From Tricholomella constricta (lineage: Eukaryota; Basidiomycota; Agaricomycetes; Agaricales; Lyophyllaceae), in contig JAACJP010000005.1 of NCBI GenBank assembly GCA_013368375.1, forward strand, positions 62,001-126,000: 64,000 bases of DNA, given 5' to 3'. Below are positions 1 through 11,640 of the stretch, piece by piece (position 1 is the stretch's first letter; each line of letters begins with the position of its first letter). Under the pieces are notes generated by a model. The model did not search any database, was not told the DNA's origin, and was given only the letters and a program-made list of their open reading frames with translations. The position numbers and the translations under genes were made by a program.

Positions 1-457
1 CGTCAATGTCAGAGATGCTCTCATTGTGGCCGTGTTTGCGTGGGGTCGGCATGTCGGGTGGCACAGCGATATCTAGCAAGGCATCTTCATCGCCGACGTC
101 TTTGAGAAAGTCGTTATTGGCGAGCTCCTCTGAGATGGAAAAAGCGATGGAGTGCGGGTGGGCGGGGCTACGAGGCGGGGACGCGGGCCGGCTGGACTCT
201 GACGCAAGAGACATGCGTGAGGAGCGTCGAGAGCGACTGGCGCTGAGCAGCAGCAGCGACTCATGGCCAGAGATGCGTGAGGGACCGGGGACAGGAGGTA
301 GGGGAGTCGTGGGTGGGCGTGACAGCGGTGGGTTAGGGCTCGTTGGAGTAGTGGGAATATGCGAGGGCGGGGCAGGAAAGGACTGGATCAGCAGTGGGTC
401 GAGAGGCCGCATCGTCTTGGGCAAAGTCCTGGGACGCAAGCCATCGCCATTGTCCAT
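1..457 (-). CDS. Disordered Ser/Pro-rich protein, 5' part of gene (runs off left edge)
   Basis: An uninterrupted reading frame starts with ATG at 457-455 and runs off the left edge, giving about 152 codons with no stop. The product begins MDNGDGLRPRTLPK and continues as a Pro/Ser/Thr-rich tract. It then has a Ser/Arg patch (SASRSRRSSRMSLASESS) and a more ordered acidic segment (SISEELANNDFLKDVGDEDA) before the edge. This composition is typical of a long regulatory or cytoskeletal fungal protein with a disordered N terminus. No catalytic domain is visible in the part present. The plus-strand frame over the same bases is a GC-rich shadow. I do not recognise the family and cannot say what it does. 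The ATG is the first in frame, and the bases upstream are AT-richer non-coding sequence. Confidence 0.65.
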   Translation of the reverse strand, partial: MDNGDGLRPRTLPKTMRPLDPLLIQSFPAPPSHIPTTPTSPNPPLSRPPTTPLPPVPGPSRISGHESLLLLSASRSRRSSRMSLASESSRPASPPRSPAHPHSIAFSISEELANNDFLKDVGDEDALLDIAVPPDMPTPRKHGHNESISDID

Positions 458-3400
458 AATAAACGATCCTCAATGAAAAACGACCACAACCAGAGAAACG
501 CTGTCATGGGTTGCCCTCTTATGTAAGCCGATCGTTACCCGATTATCCCTCATCTGGATCTGGGAATCCCCGCGGAAGGAAACGCTGATGGTGTTGGGTG
601 AGCAGAGAGATGTGAGGTAGGTGGAAATGGAAGAGATGATTTCTATCGTTCTTGGAAAAACAGCTCGTATATATAGGGGTTCGCCCACAAATTTAAGTTT
701 GGACTGGTGGTCTGGATGTCCGCAATAGGAAAGTAGTAAGTAACAACGTGGGTAACGGTTAACTTTGGGGATATCTTTCAAGTTATCCCGCAGTGCCCGA
801 GAATCTACCACGCTTGCCGGAAAACCTTGAATCGTCGGTCCTGCGTATTCTCCGTGTCCGGCTCTGCTTCCAAGCTCGTTCCACTCCGTCTCCTGAAGCT
901 CAGAGTTGGACCTGAAATGATCTCTCACACGTAAGTAGCAGGCACCGTCGATATGTCATTCCACTTTCCTTTCTCATCACCCGAGAACGCAGTCTCATTG
1001 CTCATTGCATCCGCCCCAATAATCTATAATAAGCGTGATGCCTGCACCCTTTATTCAAGCGCGTTTCGTTTGTACATCTCCTCGATATCTGCATACACCC
1101 TCAACGCCGCACCTGACGTCCGCCATCTTCAAGGCGTCATGGCGGAAAAGTTTGCGCACGCATCGTGATACCAGGCCGGCCAGGATGCGGATCGTGCGAT
1201 ACATAACGCGTCGCGGAATATATATATGTCGGAAATCAAGGGGTGAGGATGTCGTCTCCCTCAGCGGCTGCGGCGGCGGCGGTGTTGTCAAAAATGTGAT
1301 ATCGATATGCTATGCATAACGCGTCGCAGAGATTCAAGTTGCTTCTCAAGTGCTCTGGACACGGCGCACGGGTTGGGCGAACTGTGGAATCCCAAGCTGC
1401 GTTAGATTTCGAGCAATGCATATACCGTGGTTTTAGACGCAGTGGAGGAGGGGGGAAGGGCGGCGTGAATGTGTTTCGGGCAGTGCGACCTGTGCTGTAA
1501 CGTCTGCGTGGTGGATATATGCGATGGCAGGGCAGGGAACGACTGAATCACACTCGTCGCCACTCTCCATGTTAAAACATCTGTAGTCCTAGCCCACGCA
1601 CAACCGGATCGACGAACAAATTCTAGTTTTATTCAGCAAAAGGTTCCAGAATCTGAATTACCATGGGTCCGCCACTCTCAAGCTCAAGGACCCGTCTTCG
1701 CGATTGAACACTACACATTGCTCCTTTGCATACGAACAATACACACTCCACGGCTCCCCAGTAACTCTCTATCTTCTCTTCGCGTCAAACCACGCATCGG
1801 CCTCGTACCGTCCTCCCTGATCCGTTCCCCATATCCTGCCCTTATTCCATCGCGTCGACGAATCACTCCGCTGTATCATCAACAGACTACCATTAGATGT
1901 GGGGCTTGTGTTTTATTTTTGCCTCTAAGCTAGCATGGTGAACTGAATTTACATCTGTGACATTTCAACGCCTTCCTGCGGTCCTGATCGTCAGAGATGT
2001 ACAAAACGTGCAAAGGGTGATCCAGGGACCATGATGGTTTTTAGAGTGCGATGTGGAGTTGAGGAGAACTTCGAACACATGCATCAGTAAATTTGGAAAG
2101 TTTGGGTAAAGCGTTGTTCCAACTGTACATGTTTGGTCATGTTATTGAGTAATTTGAACACATTATCGTGAGGTTAGAATAATTGTAAAGGATCATACAC
2201 CACCAATTCAGTTCATCCATCACTGGAATATTGAACGGCTGATTGCCTGCCAGTCTTGGCCGGATATGTCCAAATATGGCTCAAACGTCCGCCGAATGTT
2301 GGATCATAATTTGGTGGATATTCCCTGAGACTCGAATTCATAGATGTCTGCGCCAGAATGTATGCTAGATATCTCAACTTCCCTGATGTTGAACGATGAC
2401 CTCTCGGTGACCTTGAGGAGACAGGGCCTGGACAGGCTTCCTCCAGTGGGATTTTTTGCATTGCTGGCATTCCAAAAAAAAAAAAATGTGGATAACGAAC
2501 AATGTATTGGATGAAACTACATAGATACACATGTGCACTGGTCTACAAAACTGCCTGCATGCCGAACCCTCCGTTAATCTACCACTCAGCTCTCCAACCC
2601 CCGATGCCTGCGGTCATCCATCCTTCACATAGTAGTGCGTGCCCGTTCCCTCAATAATACATCTGCCCTGTAAAAAAAACCAAAGTCAGTTCGAAAGGCA
2701 GATTCAAGGAGGAAATGAAGGGGTACATACAAAAGTGCCACATGATTGGGCTGCGGCTTCGAGAGGTAAGAAATAATCAGTTTAAGTGAACGGGATGGAG
2801 TAACACGGGTGCTTACCGGTACCATTGCTACTAAATTTGTTGAAATGGAACGAACGTCGCCAGCGTTGAGAGTAGGTTGAGGGCGGGATGGTGGTGTGTG
2901 AATGAAAGAACAAAGAGGTGCGTCTGGACTCTGCGCTGGCGGTGGTTGAGGAAACTTCCCAGGCTGTCACACGTGACCCATTCTCGATTTTCGAAACCAA
3001 GTTCAAACTCTGCGAGCCCTTATGATCAGCGCGTAGCACTTCATCATGGTTGCCCATTTCAACTGAGATTGGTGTATTGTACACTGAGTGTAGAAGAACT
3101 TGAGGGAAGTATCTTATGCCCTCTGCTCTCAATATTTATGACTTGCTCAGTACAAGCCACCAACTCTGCCAGACATTGAAAATGACCTTATGAAATATCT
3201 GACGGTCATTCCGCGGATACTTGCCAAATGTTTTCTGAGGGTCCGGGAGAAAACATCCCACGGGCAAGTGGCCAATATTGGACAGATTTCCGCCCCAAAT
3301 ATCCGGTGACAGCCGGTCATCAGCCTTTCAGTGACATCAAACTAGTTTGGTGGTGTAAGGAGTTGAAAAACATGGTAATTCTTATTGAACATTATACTTG

Positions 3401-4714
3401 CACAGAATGTTTCATCAGAATGCTAACAGGTTTGCCTTTCAGGAAATAATTATATTCTCTGCAAAAATTCCTACCATTTGTGCCCGCATACCTTGGTCTT
3501 GCATGACCTTCATTTTTCGAATCAACTTGCAGTGAGCGCACGTGGGCGTGGGCGAGGTTGAGCAAAACTCAGTTGAAGCTCAGCTCCGGAAAATCCCGCC
3601 TTGACAACCGCATTTTTTTTTTTTGGCTGGCATCTCCCTGCTCCGCCCATGTCTCTCTCGTCTGCTCCTGGTCAATGTTGCAGTCGGGCTTCTTTGTGAT
3701 CACATATGTAACCGTGATTGTCCCAGTTGTGGGCACCAAGTTTATTGGCACAAAGGACCTTTTTGAGCACAAATGTCTACGAGATTCGATGTATATCTAT
3801 TTGCCATTCTCTGCTTGGATGACAAGTACGTCGCCAAACACCTGTAATCGGCACTTTCACTGACACACACATAGACAGGTTTTTCCCAAGCATGCGACAG
3901 CAACGGCAGCCTCTCGTGCTTTTGTCAACACTCCATAAACAATCTGCCGTGGAACTTTAGGTTTAGGGAGCTGTCGTGGTCAATACTGTAGTGAAAATTT
4001 ACCAACAATATATATGGTTTGCTGCCCCCATATCCAAATATCTTAGAATGTGATTGGTACTGGATGGCACTATTTCACGAAATGACAAAGCATTGGAATT
4101 GACACTCATAATTACATAAATTCTCGACCCAATATAACATTTGGCCGAAACGGCCTCCAGTTGTGAAAAAAGAGGTAGGCCTTTATGGCCATGTCCGGGC
4201 TTACAATAGCTGTTATAATATTGTAGCAAATTATACCTCTTCCATCAAGTTTCAACTCGGGTATTCCGTATGCTATTGATTACCGCAATCGTGCAAATTC
4301 ACTGATGTGGGTACTGGCACGGGGCATGAGCCTATTAAATGTTAAATTTCAAGATTCCGCAACGCTTTTGGTCTCTCGACCGCACAACCTATTCTTGCAA
4401 CCTTTTCAATAGATCTCCGAGTGCAGCCCCTCTTTAGTTTCATGCACGCCTTCGCCCGCGCCGGTTCGTTTAACGCTACTGTTCACGTAGGCCAAATCCG
4501 CCGTCCGATGTAACTCGCCCATCGCATCTTGTTTAAATATTTCTGGCACTTTGTTAGCAGTTCGACATAGATATGAAGGCGTCAACAGCGGCAACCGCTT
4601 CATCGCCTGTTTTCTGTGGCTTATGCCCGATCCAGTTCTTCGGGCGAAAAGGACATGGGACCAGCGACACAGTAATAAGTAGGCCCAGGTAGGCCCAGAT
4701 AGGACCAGCGAAAC
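458..4714. other. Gene-poor region without a convincing gene
   Basis: Several short open frames occur on both strands. None shows a recognisable domain, a coherent intron-exon series or paralogue support. The first part is probably the upstream region of the gene at the left edge. The stretch holds A-runs (2466-2479, 3608-3620) and a dispersed repeat (1765-2095, listed separately). I see nothing else I can support. Confidence 0.5.
1765..2095. repeat. Dispersed repeat, relic of the kinase-family flank
   Basis: Bases 1765-1875 resemble 22735-22850; both carry a CGTAC-TCCTCC-TGA-CCGTTCCC-ATATCCT-CAT-CGC-TCGACGA pattern. Bases 1875-2095 resemble the sequence just 3' of the plus-strand kinase copies: a CATCA-CTA-TAGAT-TG-GACTT block follows the stops at 26700 and 37808. 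The GTGATCCAGGGACCA motif followed by GAGTTGAGGAG also recurs at 37890-38150 and 38790-38930. No kinase exon is attached, so this looks like a flank fragment left by an old duplication. Confidence 0.5.
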
Positions 4715-5490
4715 TCAATGTCGGTTTGCCATGATACATTTCTCTCGCATCAGCGGCATGTTTACCCCACGCGCTTCTACGCAGCCTTTACATGCTTGCT
4801 CACTTCCCTGAAGTGTCCACTGTGTATGTCGCTCTCTAATACGGGGCAATCGTCACGCTCTCGGGCTTCTGGTCAAATTTGACTCCTTGAGTCCGCATGT
4901 CTTTCCTTATCCCACCGGGAGTTGGACCCACAAACGTCAGATTGCATTTGGAGCTTACGACCTTTCCTGGCGTTTCTAGAGACCATATAAGGAACATACC
5001 GTTACGCCTTGCAGCTCACATCAAAAACGTTTCCAACACGTTTTTTCTGACATCTTGTGGGTCCAGACGCTTGTTGATTATCTCTGAGTGTGGAGAGATG
5101 GGCTTCTGTTCGCAATGCAAAATGAAGTTCTCTCTACCTTGAGGCACCCGAGTGAGTGGTGTCGACGTTCGAAGACGTGGTCGGCGTTATAGCGGCTGTG
5201 TGTTTTGCGTATTTGTCGCACACAGTTGTTTGTTTGAACGGGAAACTATTCTTCATAATCACAGAAGTCAGTCCTCACGGTTCGGTGCCTTTGCGTACAT
5301 TTCGCTTTGAATTGGGTTATGTACCACCTGTAAATCCAAAAGTCAACAAGTCATCAGGGTGTCGATGATTTCATTCCAGAAATAGCGAAACCAACAGTCC
5401 CAATTAAACGCGCCTTCCCATAAGTTGAACAACTGAGTCATCGTGAACGTCAACTGTGATTACAGAAATAGCGAACCCACCAGTTCTGAA
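4715..5490. repeat. Relic of the kinase / coiled-coil shared promoter plus kinase 3' flank
   Basis: Bases 4715-4800 match the 5' flank of kinase copies 2 and 3 (9361-9430 and 22143-22210: GGTTTGCCAT-ATACA-TT motif, then GCATG and ACGCTTCTAC). Bases 4872-5082 are duplicated at 7323-7532 with the same CACCGGGAGTTGGACCCACA core, and more distantly at 9565-9720 ahead of the intact coiled-coil gene. Bases 5161-5490 match the 3' flanks at 11400-11640 and 13700-13830. No kinase coding sequence remains left of 5494, so this is the footprint of a lost neighbouring module. Confidence 0.55.
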
Positions 5491-5493
5491 ACG

Positions 5494-6793
5494 TCACCAT
5501 GTCGTCTCAGTGCTCCCTCCACAGAAACGAATCGATATTCGCACGTCGGGCGGACATGTCCTCTGCCAGACGCGTCGTTTAAGGACTCTCTTGGGTATTC
5601 GACCGAGCTGGTCAATGGCCTCCCGTAATGGAAGTCTCTCATCCGGATTCTTTCGCGTCAGAGCTGTCGCGATACCGAGCAACGGTTCCAAGCCCTCGTA
5701 TATCTGAACTTCCGCATCAGAGGCGTCCAACGGAAATCAGACCTCGAGAATTCACCTCTATCAATCTCATGACGACATTTCCAAGCTGGTAAATGTCCAC
5801 TTTAAACGGATCATACGTTCCTTCGCGTTTGTGTTCGGGCACAGACCGATCTTGCCCGTGTTGTCCCACAATATAGAATTCAGTCGGTCGGACAGGGAAC
5901 CTTTCCGAAAGGCCAAAATCGATCAGGTAGTACTGGATTGGCCCGACCGAGGATCGGTCGTTCCACTCAATTTTTCTCGTCACACCATCATGGGTCTTGT
6001 CTGCCATAAAATGGAGGCCACGGGGAACGACCTTCGAGCCATCCATTGTAAGATTATAGTAACACGCATCCCTGATATAACGTTAGTCGATGGATGGTCA
6101 GGTTTTCTGTGACTAACCTATGTGTGATATTATGGTCGTGCAGGAAGTCCAGCCCCTTGATTTTTCTTTCCAATGAGTCAATATGCTCCGAGATAGACCG
6201 CGTCACGAACCTCAAAGAATTGACGCAAAGCATCTGTAAGTTCTCCAAGCCTTCGAAATGGAAGCTGGTTGAAGTGAAGGAGCTGGGGCATAACAACAAT
6301 TGCGTGTTCGTCCTCGTTGGGGAGAAGAAGGATGTCCACGATCGGCACAGTATGGTTTCTCGGATCGGACCGTAGATGAGGCAAAGCCAGATACTGAGCA
6401 ATCGAAATCTCATTCGACCGTGTCTCTACGCGTTTGAGAACTACTCTAAGGCCGTCAGAGATACGGACAGCATCGGGGACATTTTTTCCTCTCTAAAAAG
6501 GTTCCAAGTCAGATTTACCAAGGATTCGCATTGGAGCTTACATGGAGATTCAGGCAGTCTTCGAACAAAGATATATCCTTGTTTACTTTCTCTTCCTTTA
6601 GCCATGTCGCAATCCATCCGGGGTTATACCTCGGCCGAAGGCGATAGCCACGAGCAAGGAGAAAAGGTTGAATGCCCACCCAGAAATGCTCGCTACCAAT
6701 GTGTTTGCCCATGAAGTGATCGCGGGTAAGGAATGGATTTCCAACACAAGCTTCTTGAAAAGCTTTCTCTATCTCTTCAGTTGAAGCCGGCAT
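5494..6793 (-). CDS. Fungal protein kinase-like protein, copy 1
   Basis: A five-exon gene reads in order: an N-terminal segment with the family signature RLRPRYNPGWIATW (exon 1, 6793 to about 6542); a domain with ATP-site lysine in RVVLKRV (exon 2); a short exon ending HDHNITHR; an exon starting DACYYNLTMDGSK and containing IDFGLS, VPEHKREGTYDPFKVDIYQLG; and a last exon ending GGSTETTW at the stop (5494). The catalytic HRD, the Asn (YYN) and the DFG are all present; the usual APE is VPE. There is no glycine-rich loop. The HRD motif is split by an intron, as in every copy here. The family is common in Agaricomycetes and of unknown substrate; cytosolic or nuclear location is assumed because no signal peptide or membrane segment is seen. 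All frames join cleanly, so the gene looks intact. Confidence 0.8.
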
Positions 6794-7082
6794 GAGGGTC
6801 GCAGGCGAGGGTGTTAGTGCGTTGAAAGTTGTTGTACTATGACCACGGCACGCGATTGACTTTGTGCATCACGTTCCCACAATGCTTGTCCCATCAAACT
6901 CTCCAAGGACGCGCAATTACAACGCGCTTACGACGCGCCCACAGCAAGCCTGCACTCATCTCGCGGCAACAGCAACACCAGTCCTCGAGTCTTCTCGACT
7001 ACCTCCACGATGTAATGATTGCGGTAGATATATCTACATCTGGATCGTCCGCGACGTCTCAAATGTGTTTCAACCGAAAATC

Positions 7083-7305
7083 ATGGAATCCCCCTCTTCC
7101 GTGGTACCACCTCTTCTCCCATCAGCGCTAACGAAGTTCCCCAATACCAACCAGCACCTACTGTGACCATCATCAAGGTGGATCCTCCTGCTCTTCGAAG
7201 CGTTTTGAATGTCTTTCGATCTCCCCTGCGGGAAGTCAATGAAATTCGGACTGCGCACTCCAGCTGCTTTACCGAAAATGACTCCGAGCAAGATGAGAAT
7301 TTATT
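7083..7305 (+). pseudogene. Relic of coiled-coil gene exon 1, divergent to kinase copy 1
   Basis: From 7083 the sequence begins ATGGAATCCCCC, like the start of the intact coiled-coil gene at 9732 (ATGGAATCTCCC). After a frame break it reads VLNVFRSPLREVNEI, matching NVLKSPSRELSKVI of the intact gene. Stops and a frameshift interrupt it, and the coiled-coil exons are missing. It sits head-to-head with kinase copy 1, in the same relative place as the intact gene next to kinase copy 2, which suggests a decayed partner of the same module. Confidence 0.5.
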
Positions 7306-7322
7306 GTCTGCCCTGTGGGCTT

Positions 7323-7536
7323 CTCGTCAACTTTGGCTCCTTGAGTCCGCATGTGTTTGATCATCTCACCGGGAGTTGGACCCACAAACTTCAAATTACA
7401 TTTGGAGCTTACAACACACTTTTCTGGCGTTTCTAGAGACCTTATAAGGAACCCATGCCTTGCAGCTCACATCAAACACGCTTCCGACACGTCGTTTCTG
7501 ACATCTTGTGGGTCCAAACGCTTGTTGATTATTTCA
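7323..7536. repeat. Second copy of the 4872-5082 promoter-like repeat
   Basis: This stretch is about 210 bp and closely similar to 4872-5082, including a TATAAGG box (7439-7449 here, TATAAGG near 4987 there) and the downstream CATCTTGTGGGTCCA block. The related sequence at 9565-9720 carries CATATAAGC just upstream of the intact plus-strand coiled-coil gene, so these repeats are probably duplicated promoter and 5' leader segments. Confidence 0.6.
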
Positions 7537-7663
7537 CAATCTGTAAATTTAAAGGTCAACAAGTCATCGTCAATGCCGATCACTTAGATTGCGTCCCAAT
7601 CAAACGCGCCTTCCCATGACTTAAACAACTGAGTCTTCGTGAACGTCAATCGTGTTAGATATA

Positions 7664-7812
7664 GCGAATCCACCATTCCCAAAACGTCCCTTGTCGTCCC
7701 AGTACTCCCTGCACGGAAACGGATCGATATTCGCACATCGGGCGGACATGTCCTCTGCCAGACGCGTCGTTGAAGGACTCTCCTGGGTATTCGACCGAGC
7801 TAGTCAATGGCT
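7664..7812 (-). pseudogene. Kinase last-exon fragment
   Basis: This stretch matches the last exon of kinase copy 1 (about 5474-5625) almost base for base, including the region encoding RVW-RTCPPDVRISIRF. It stops abruptly at 7812 and no upstream exons follow. With the promoter-like repeat before it, 7323-7812 is a partial duplicate of 4872-5625. It is a non-functional fragment left by unequal recombination. Confidence 0.65.
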
Positions 7813-8019
7813 CGAGCATCTCACAATTTTGTAGGGTGGTAAGCGTGATGCGGCTGCACTGGCCGGATGCGGAGGTGCTAGATGGTGCCGGTTAGTGACG
7901 CATTTCGGCGCCATACAGTACTTGAAGAACTCGACCAATCAAACGGTATCGATCCCACCTTTGAAGAGTCACAGATCAACCAGGCCCAACATAGTATAGT
8001 GAATGTATATCAAAGAACA

Positions 8020-9322
8020 TTAAAACCTTGATTTCGTGCTAGCTCCACAGCAGCGGATCGATATACGCGTTTCGAATGGACATGTCTTCAGCCATACACG
8101 TCGTTTGAGAACTTTCTTGGGAATACGATGGAGCTGGTCCAGGGCATCTCGCAAAGAAACCCGATGTTCCGGATCCTGTCTCGTCATTGCTGTCGCGATA
8201 TCCAGTAACGGCTCCAGGCCGTCATACTGCTAAGTCAAGCGTAAGCAGGAGCAGGAGAACACAACAAAGGGTGTCAGCCTCACCTGTATCATCCTGAATA
8301 TCACTCTACCAAGCTGGTATATGTCGACTTTGAATGGATCGTGAGGTTCCTCGTGTTTGTGTTCGGGCACAGACCTGTCTTGACCATAGGGTCCTCTTGA
8401 TTGCCTCTTTCGACCTTTAGGATACATGACAGAGAGCCCGAAGTCGATAATATAGTATGGGACTGGTCCAACTGATGTTCGATCAGTCCATTCGAGTCCT
8501 CGGACCAGACCGTCGTGAGTGTCAGGCCTCATAAAGTGGACGCCTCGAGGAACGACCTTAGAGCCATCCATCATTAGATTATAGTAGCAAGCATCTCTAA
8601 ACCATACATAAGCTGACAAGCGTTCAATCAATTTTCGTCTCACCTGTGTGCAATGTTGTGTTCGTGTAGAAATTCAAGCCCCTAGAAGATGTGATTTCAC
8701 ATTCAGCGGAAGCAACAATAAACGATGCTACGAACCTCGAAATATTGATGCAGAGCATCCGTCATTTCCCCGAGCCGTCGGAAGGGCACTTGATTGAAAC
8801 CGATCAGCTGCGGCATAACGAGGAGCGCAAACGCATCGTCGTCTGGAAGCGGAAGTATATCCAAGATTGGCACAGTATGGTTTCTGGGGTCCGACCGTAA
8901 ATCGGGTGAAGAGAGATACCGAGCAATGAGGAATTCTGGACTCCGCGTAGACACCCGTTTGAAGACGACTTTGAACCCATCAGACACACGCACGGCATCG
9001 AGTAAGTCCTTTCCTTTCTGAGGAAAAATGTCGATAACATGATGTAGCAACCATACACATTGAGACTCACACCAAGGATCAGTGATTCCTCGAAGGAAAG
9101 GATGTTTTGGTTTATTTCAGGGCCTCTAAGCCACGGCGCCACCCACTGAGGGTCGTAACGAGGTCGCAAGCGATAGCCACGGTGAAGAAGGAAAGGCTGG
9201 ATTCCAACCCAGAAATGTTCGCCCATAAGGCGTTTTCCCATGAAAAGATCGCGATTGATATAGCGATTTTCGAGAACAACCTCCTGGTATGCCTTATCCA
9301 GCTCTTCAGGCGAGAATGGCAT
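8020..9322 (-). CDS. Fungal protein kinase-like protein, copy 2
   Basis: This is the best-preserved minus-strand copy, roughly 355 residues in five exons. Exon 1 starts MPFSPEELDKAYQ at 9322 and carries RLRPRYDPQWVAPW. Exon 2 carries VVFKRV (ATP-site Lys), SDPRNHTVPILDILPLP and FRRLGEMTDALHQYFE. A short exon encodes the GLEFLHEHNIAHR loop. Exon 4 has DACYYNLMMDGSK, YYIIDFGLSVMYP and DRSVPEHKHEEPHDPFKVD. Exon 5 runs to CCGASTKSRF and the stop at 8020. HRD, Asn and DFG residues are kept, so an active kinase is plausible. It is transcribed divergently from the coiled-coil gene at 9732; the two starts are 409 bp apart. The substrate is unknown, and the family is known to me only as an expanded fungal kinase-like group. 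Confidence 0.85.
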
Positions 9323-9731
9323 TGCGACCAGCAGAGCAGTAAGTAAGTCGAAGCGCTAGCGAAATGTTGGTTTACCATCATACACTTCCCACGGGCCTTG
9401 CGTGAATAGCATGCTTGCCGCAACGCTTCTACAATGCTTCTGCACTGCACGCAGCTTCAACGTGCGGACTTGTCATCGATCCTGGAGTGCCTAACATATG
9501 TGTGTGTGGCCGTCCTTTTACTTCTGTGGGTCCATCACGCGCTCCCAAACAGCACGCTTCTGGTCAACCTTGGCTCATTGACTCCTCATGTCTTTGATTA
9601 TCCGGGACGGGCACCCACAAACTTCGAATCAAATTTGAACATGATGAGACACGTTGTGGAGAACCCTGGCGTCTCCGGAGCTCATATAAGCAGCGAGGTC
9701 CAAGCCATGTAGCTCACCCTCACAACTCTCG
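9323..9731. promoter_or_regulatory. Shared divergent promoter between kinase copy 2 and coiled-coil gene
   Basis: The 409 bp between the two ATGs contain a plus-strand TATA-like element (CATATAAGC, about 9684-9692), 40 bp before the start at 9732. The half next to the kinase contains blocks repeated ahead of kinase copy 3 (22120-22420) and in the relic at 4715-4800. The repeated flank supports a promoter unit that has been copied with the genes. Transcription start sites are inferred. Confidence 0.45.
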
Positions 9732-11062
9732 ATGGAATCTCCCACATCTTCAAAGTCGTCTACCCTCACTACTATCGGCAACGTTCTGAAATCTCCTTCG
9801 CGTGAGCTAAGCAAGGTCATTGACGAGCAATTGGACCATGCAGAAATTATTAGAGGCGAGGGAGACGAGGTAGTAAGGAATTACGCAAACGAAAAATTAT
9901 CTGAGTCTGTCGACTCCTCCTTAATTTTCATTACAGACTGACACATTATCTAGCATTGAACAAAAAACTGCATATCTACAGCGACTGATCCGGTCGATGG
10001 GGTTGATATCTCGAATAAATCCAAGGTCACGTCTATTGCTGATGGAAGAAATCAACACGTGCCGCGAAACTTTGAGAGCGTATGTGGGGATCTACCAGGT
10101 GAGGCATTGGACATTTTTCGGTCTATCATAGCACTAACAACAAATGGCAGGAATTATCTACGGCGGCCCGGGAACGAGTCAATGCAGCCATCACTAACAC
10201 AAGCAGCGCACTCGATATGCTCGGAGTGGCACCGGTATGTACATCTTGCCGTTTTGAGGATGTTGAAGCTGATTTAATTTCTACTACTAGGATGGCGATG
10301 TAAGGCTCTCGAGTCTCTACAGTTATGCTTGGTCGTACTGACGGATATCACTACCAGGACATACCTTCCTCTGATCATTGGCCTCAAGGCCGCTCAGAAG
10401 TATGTAGATATCATCCTTCCTGAAATAGATCTCTGGCTGATGGTAATTTGGGCAGTCACATGAAACAATTATTTCCAACATGGCAGATTTACCTGAAATT
10501 CCGGATGATTTCAGTATGACATCCGTCGAGCAAGGCAGTTTTGTGGGTGGCCAAGGCCGGGTCAGATCGACACATTATTAATTGTTCTCCCTTCAGAATG
10601 CCCCTCCCAGATATTCTGGTATCCACAGCGATAACTCTCGGAGAGTTTCGGTCAGCGAACCCCCATCCTATACCGAGACGCACGATGCACAATCTGACGA
10701 GCAGTACGCTGAAATTTTCTCTAATTGAATTGCATAAGCGATATCATGATTCTTTCTTGCCTAGGCATCTTGCGGGGCCTTCCACAAGTCGTCAACCTTA
10801 CACAACCCAGCCACCCTTCGCCAGCTCGACAGCGACCAACGATTACGCCACAAGGCAGACCTCTGTGGGCGGATCGAGTACCTCCAGTAATTCTTCCTAT
10901 GTGACTACCCGTACGCGCCTCACCGAACCTGCGCATGGCCACACCGCGGTATCCGGCAATCGCGATTCACATTTCTCAACGACTTCGGATGAGACTGAAT
11001 CAAGCTCTTGGTCCATCTCGCCGAATGCAAACAGCAGCAACTATACAGTGGCAGAGTACTAG
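9732..11062 (+). CDS. Small coiled-coil protein with Ser-rich tail, divergent partner of kinase copy 2
   Basis: A multi-exon gene was reconstructed from the frame. Exon 1 (9732-9869) reads MESPTSSKSSTLTTIGNVLK. Exon 2 (9937-10098) is helical, with IEQKTAYLQRLIRSMG and LLLMEEINTCRETLRAYV. Exon 3 (10151-10234) has ELSTAARERVNAAITNTSS. Short exons near 10291, 10359 and 10458 follow. The next exon starts NAPPRYSGIHSDNSRR, and the last exon runs from about 10766 to the stop at 11060-11062 with a Ser/Thr-rich tail ending SSNYTVAEY. No signal peptide or membrane segment is seen. PPRYSG and PPSYTE are PY-like motifs that could bind WW domains (inference). The family is not recognised; location next to a kinase suggests a partner or target, but that is a guess. 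Exon borders of the small middle exons are uncertain. Confidence 0.6.
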
Positions 11063-11394
11063 GGTCGTTGTGCCGTTCGATAGGGCAATCTGAGGCGCCT
11101 TCATCCAACCTCAGCCCTCACGCCTTCATTTCCATGTGCACATAATTTCGGATGCTAGCTACTGTTTTCCGAGCTTGCGCTTGTCGGGCTCGTTCACTAC
11201 CCTCTTTTCGGAAATTTCTGACCCTTTCGCTCAATGATTTGCGCCCGTTGGCCTTGGGCGCGCTTTGCTTCACTCTTTACGCTATTCACAGGTTGCATGC
11301 AATATATTTATTCTCATTGTAGCCTTTTCAGATGCTGGACTGGAAAAATAACCCCTCAGTGTCCTGTACAAAGAAAATCGATGTGATATGACTG
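11063..11394. other. Intergenic, 3' flank of the coiled-coil gene
   Basis: This is AT-mixed non-coding sequence following the stop at 11062. I see no gene, repeat or structured element in it. Confidence 0.5.
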
Positions 11395-11640
11395 CAGAGG
11401 CGTGGTCATCGGTGTAGCAGCGGTGTGCTTTTGTGGAACTGTTGCACGCGAATGTTGCATATCTGAACGGCAAACCATGAGCCTCGTGTTGAAATGGGTC
11501 ACGATTTGTCCAAAAAAGTCAAAAAGTCATCGTAAACGTCGACGAAATAGGAAAACTAACAGTCCCGACCAAATGCGCCTTTCCATATTTTTTTGTACTA
11601 TCAAGTCAGGGTGAACATCAACCGTGATTCCAGAGATCTC
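11395..11640. repeat. Diverged copy of the kinase 3'-flank repeat
   Basis: This resembles 5161-5470: a GCGGTGTGCTTTTG / GCGGCTGTGTGTTTTG block, then a CAAAAAGTCA-CAA-TCATCGT block, AACAGTCCC, GCGCCTTCCAT, and GTGAACATCAACCGTGATT. The kinase exons that should follow are absent. It is another footprint of module loss. Confidence 0.5.

Noticed and set aside
6..476. Plus-strand 156-codon frame
   Set aside because: Shadow of the better minus-strand frame; Gly/Glu/Arg-rich in the way expected for the complement of a Pro/Ser-rich gene.
470..928. Minus-strand 152-codon frame upstream of the left-edge gene
   Set aside because: No domain and no codon or splice support; probably the leader or promoter of the gene at 1-457.
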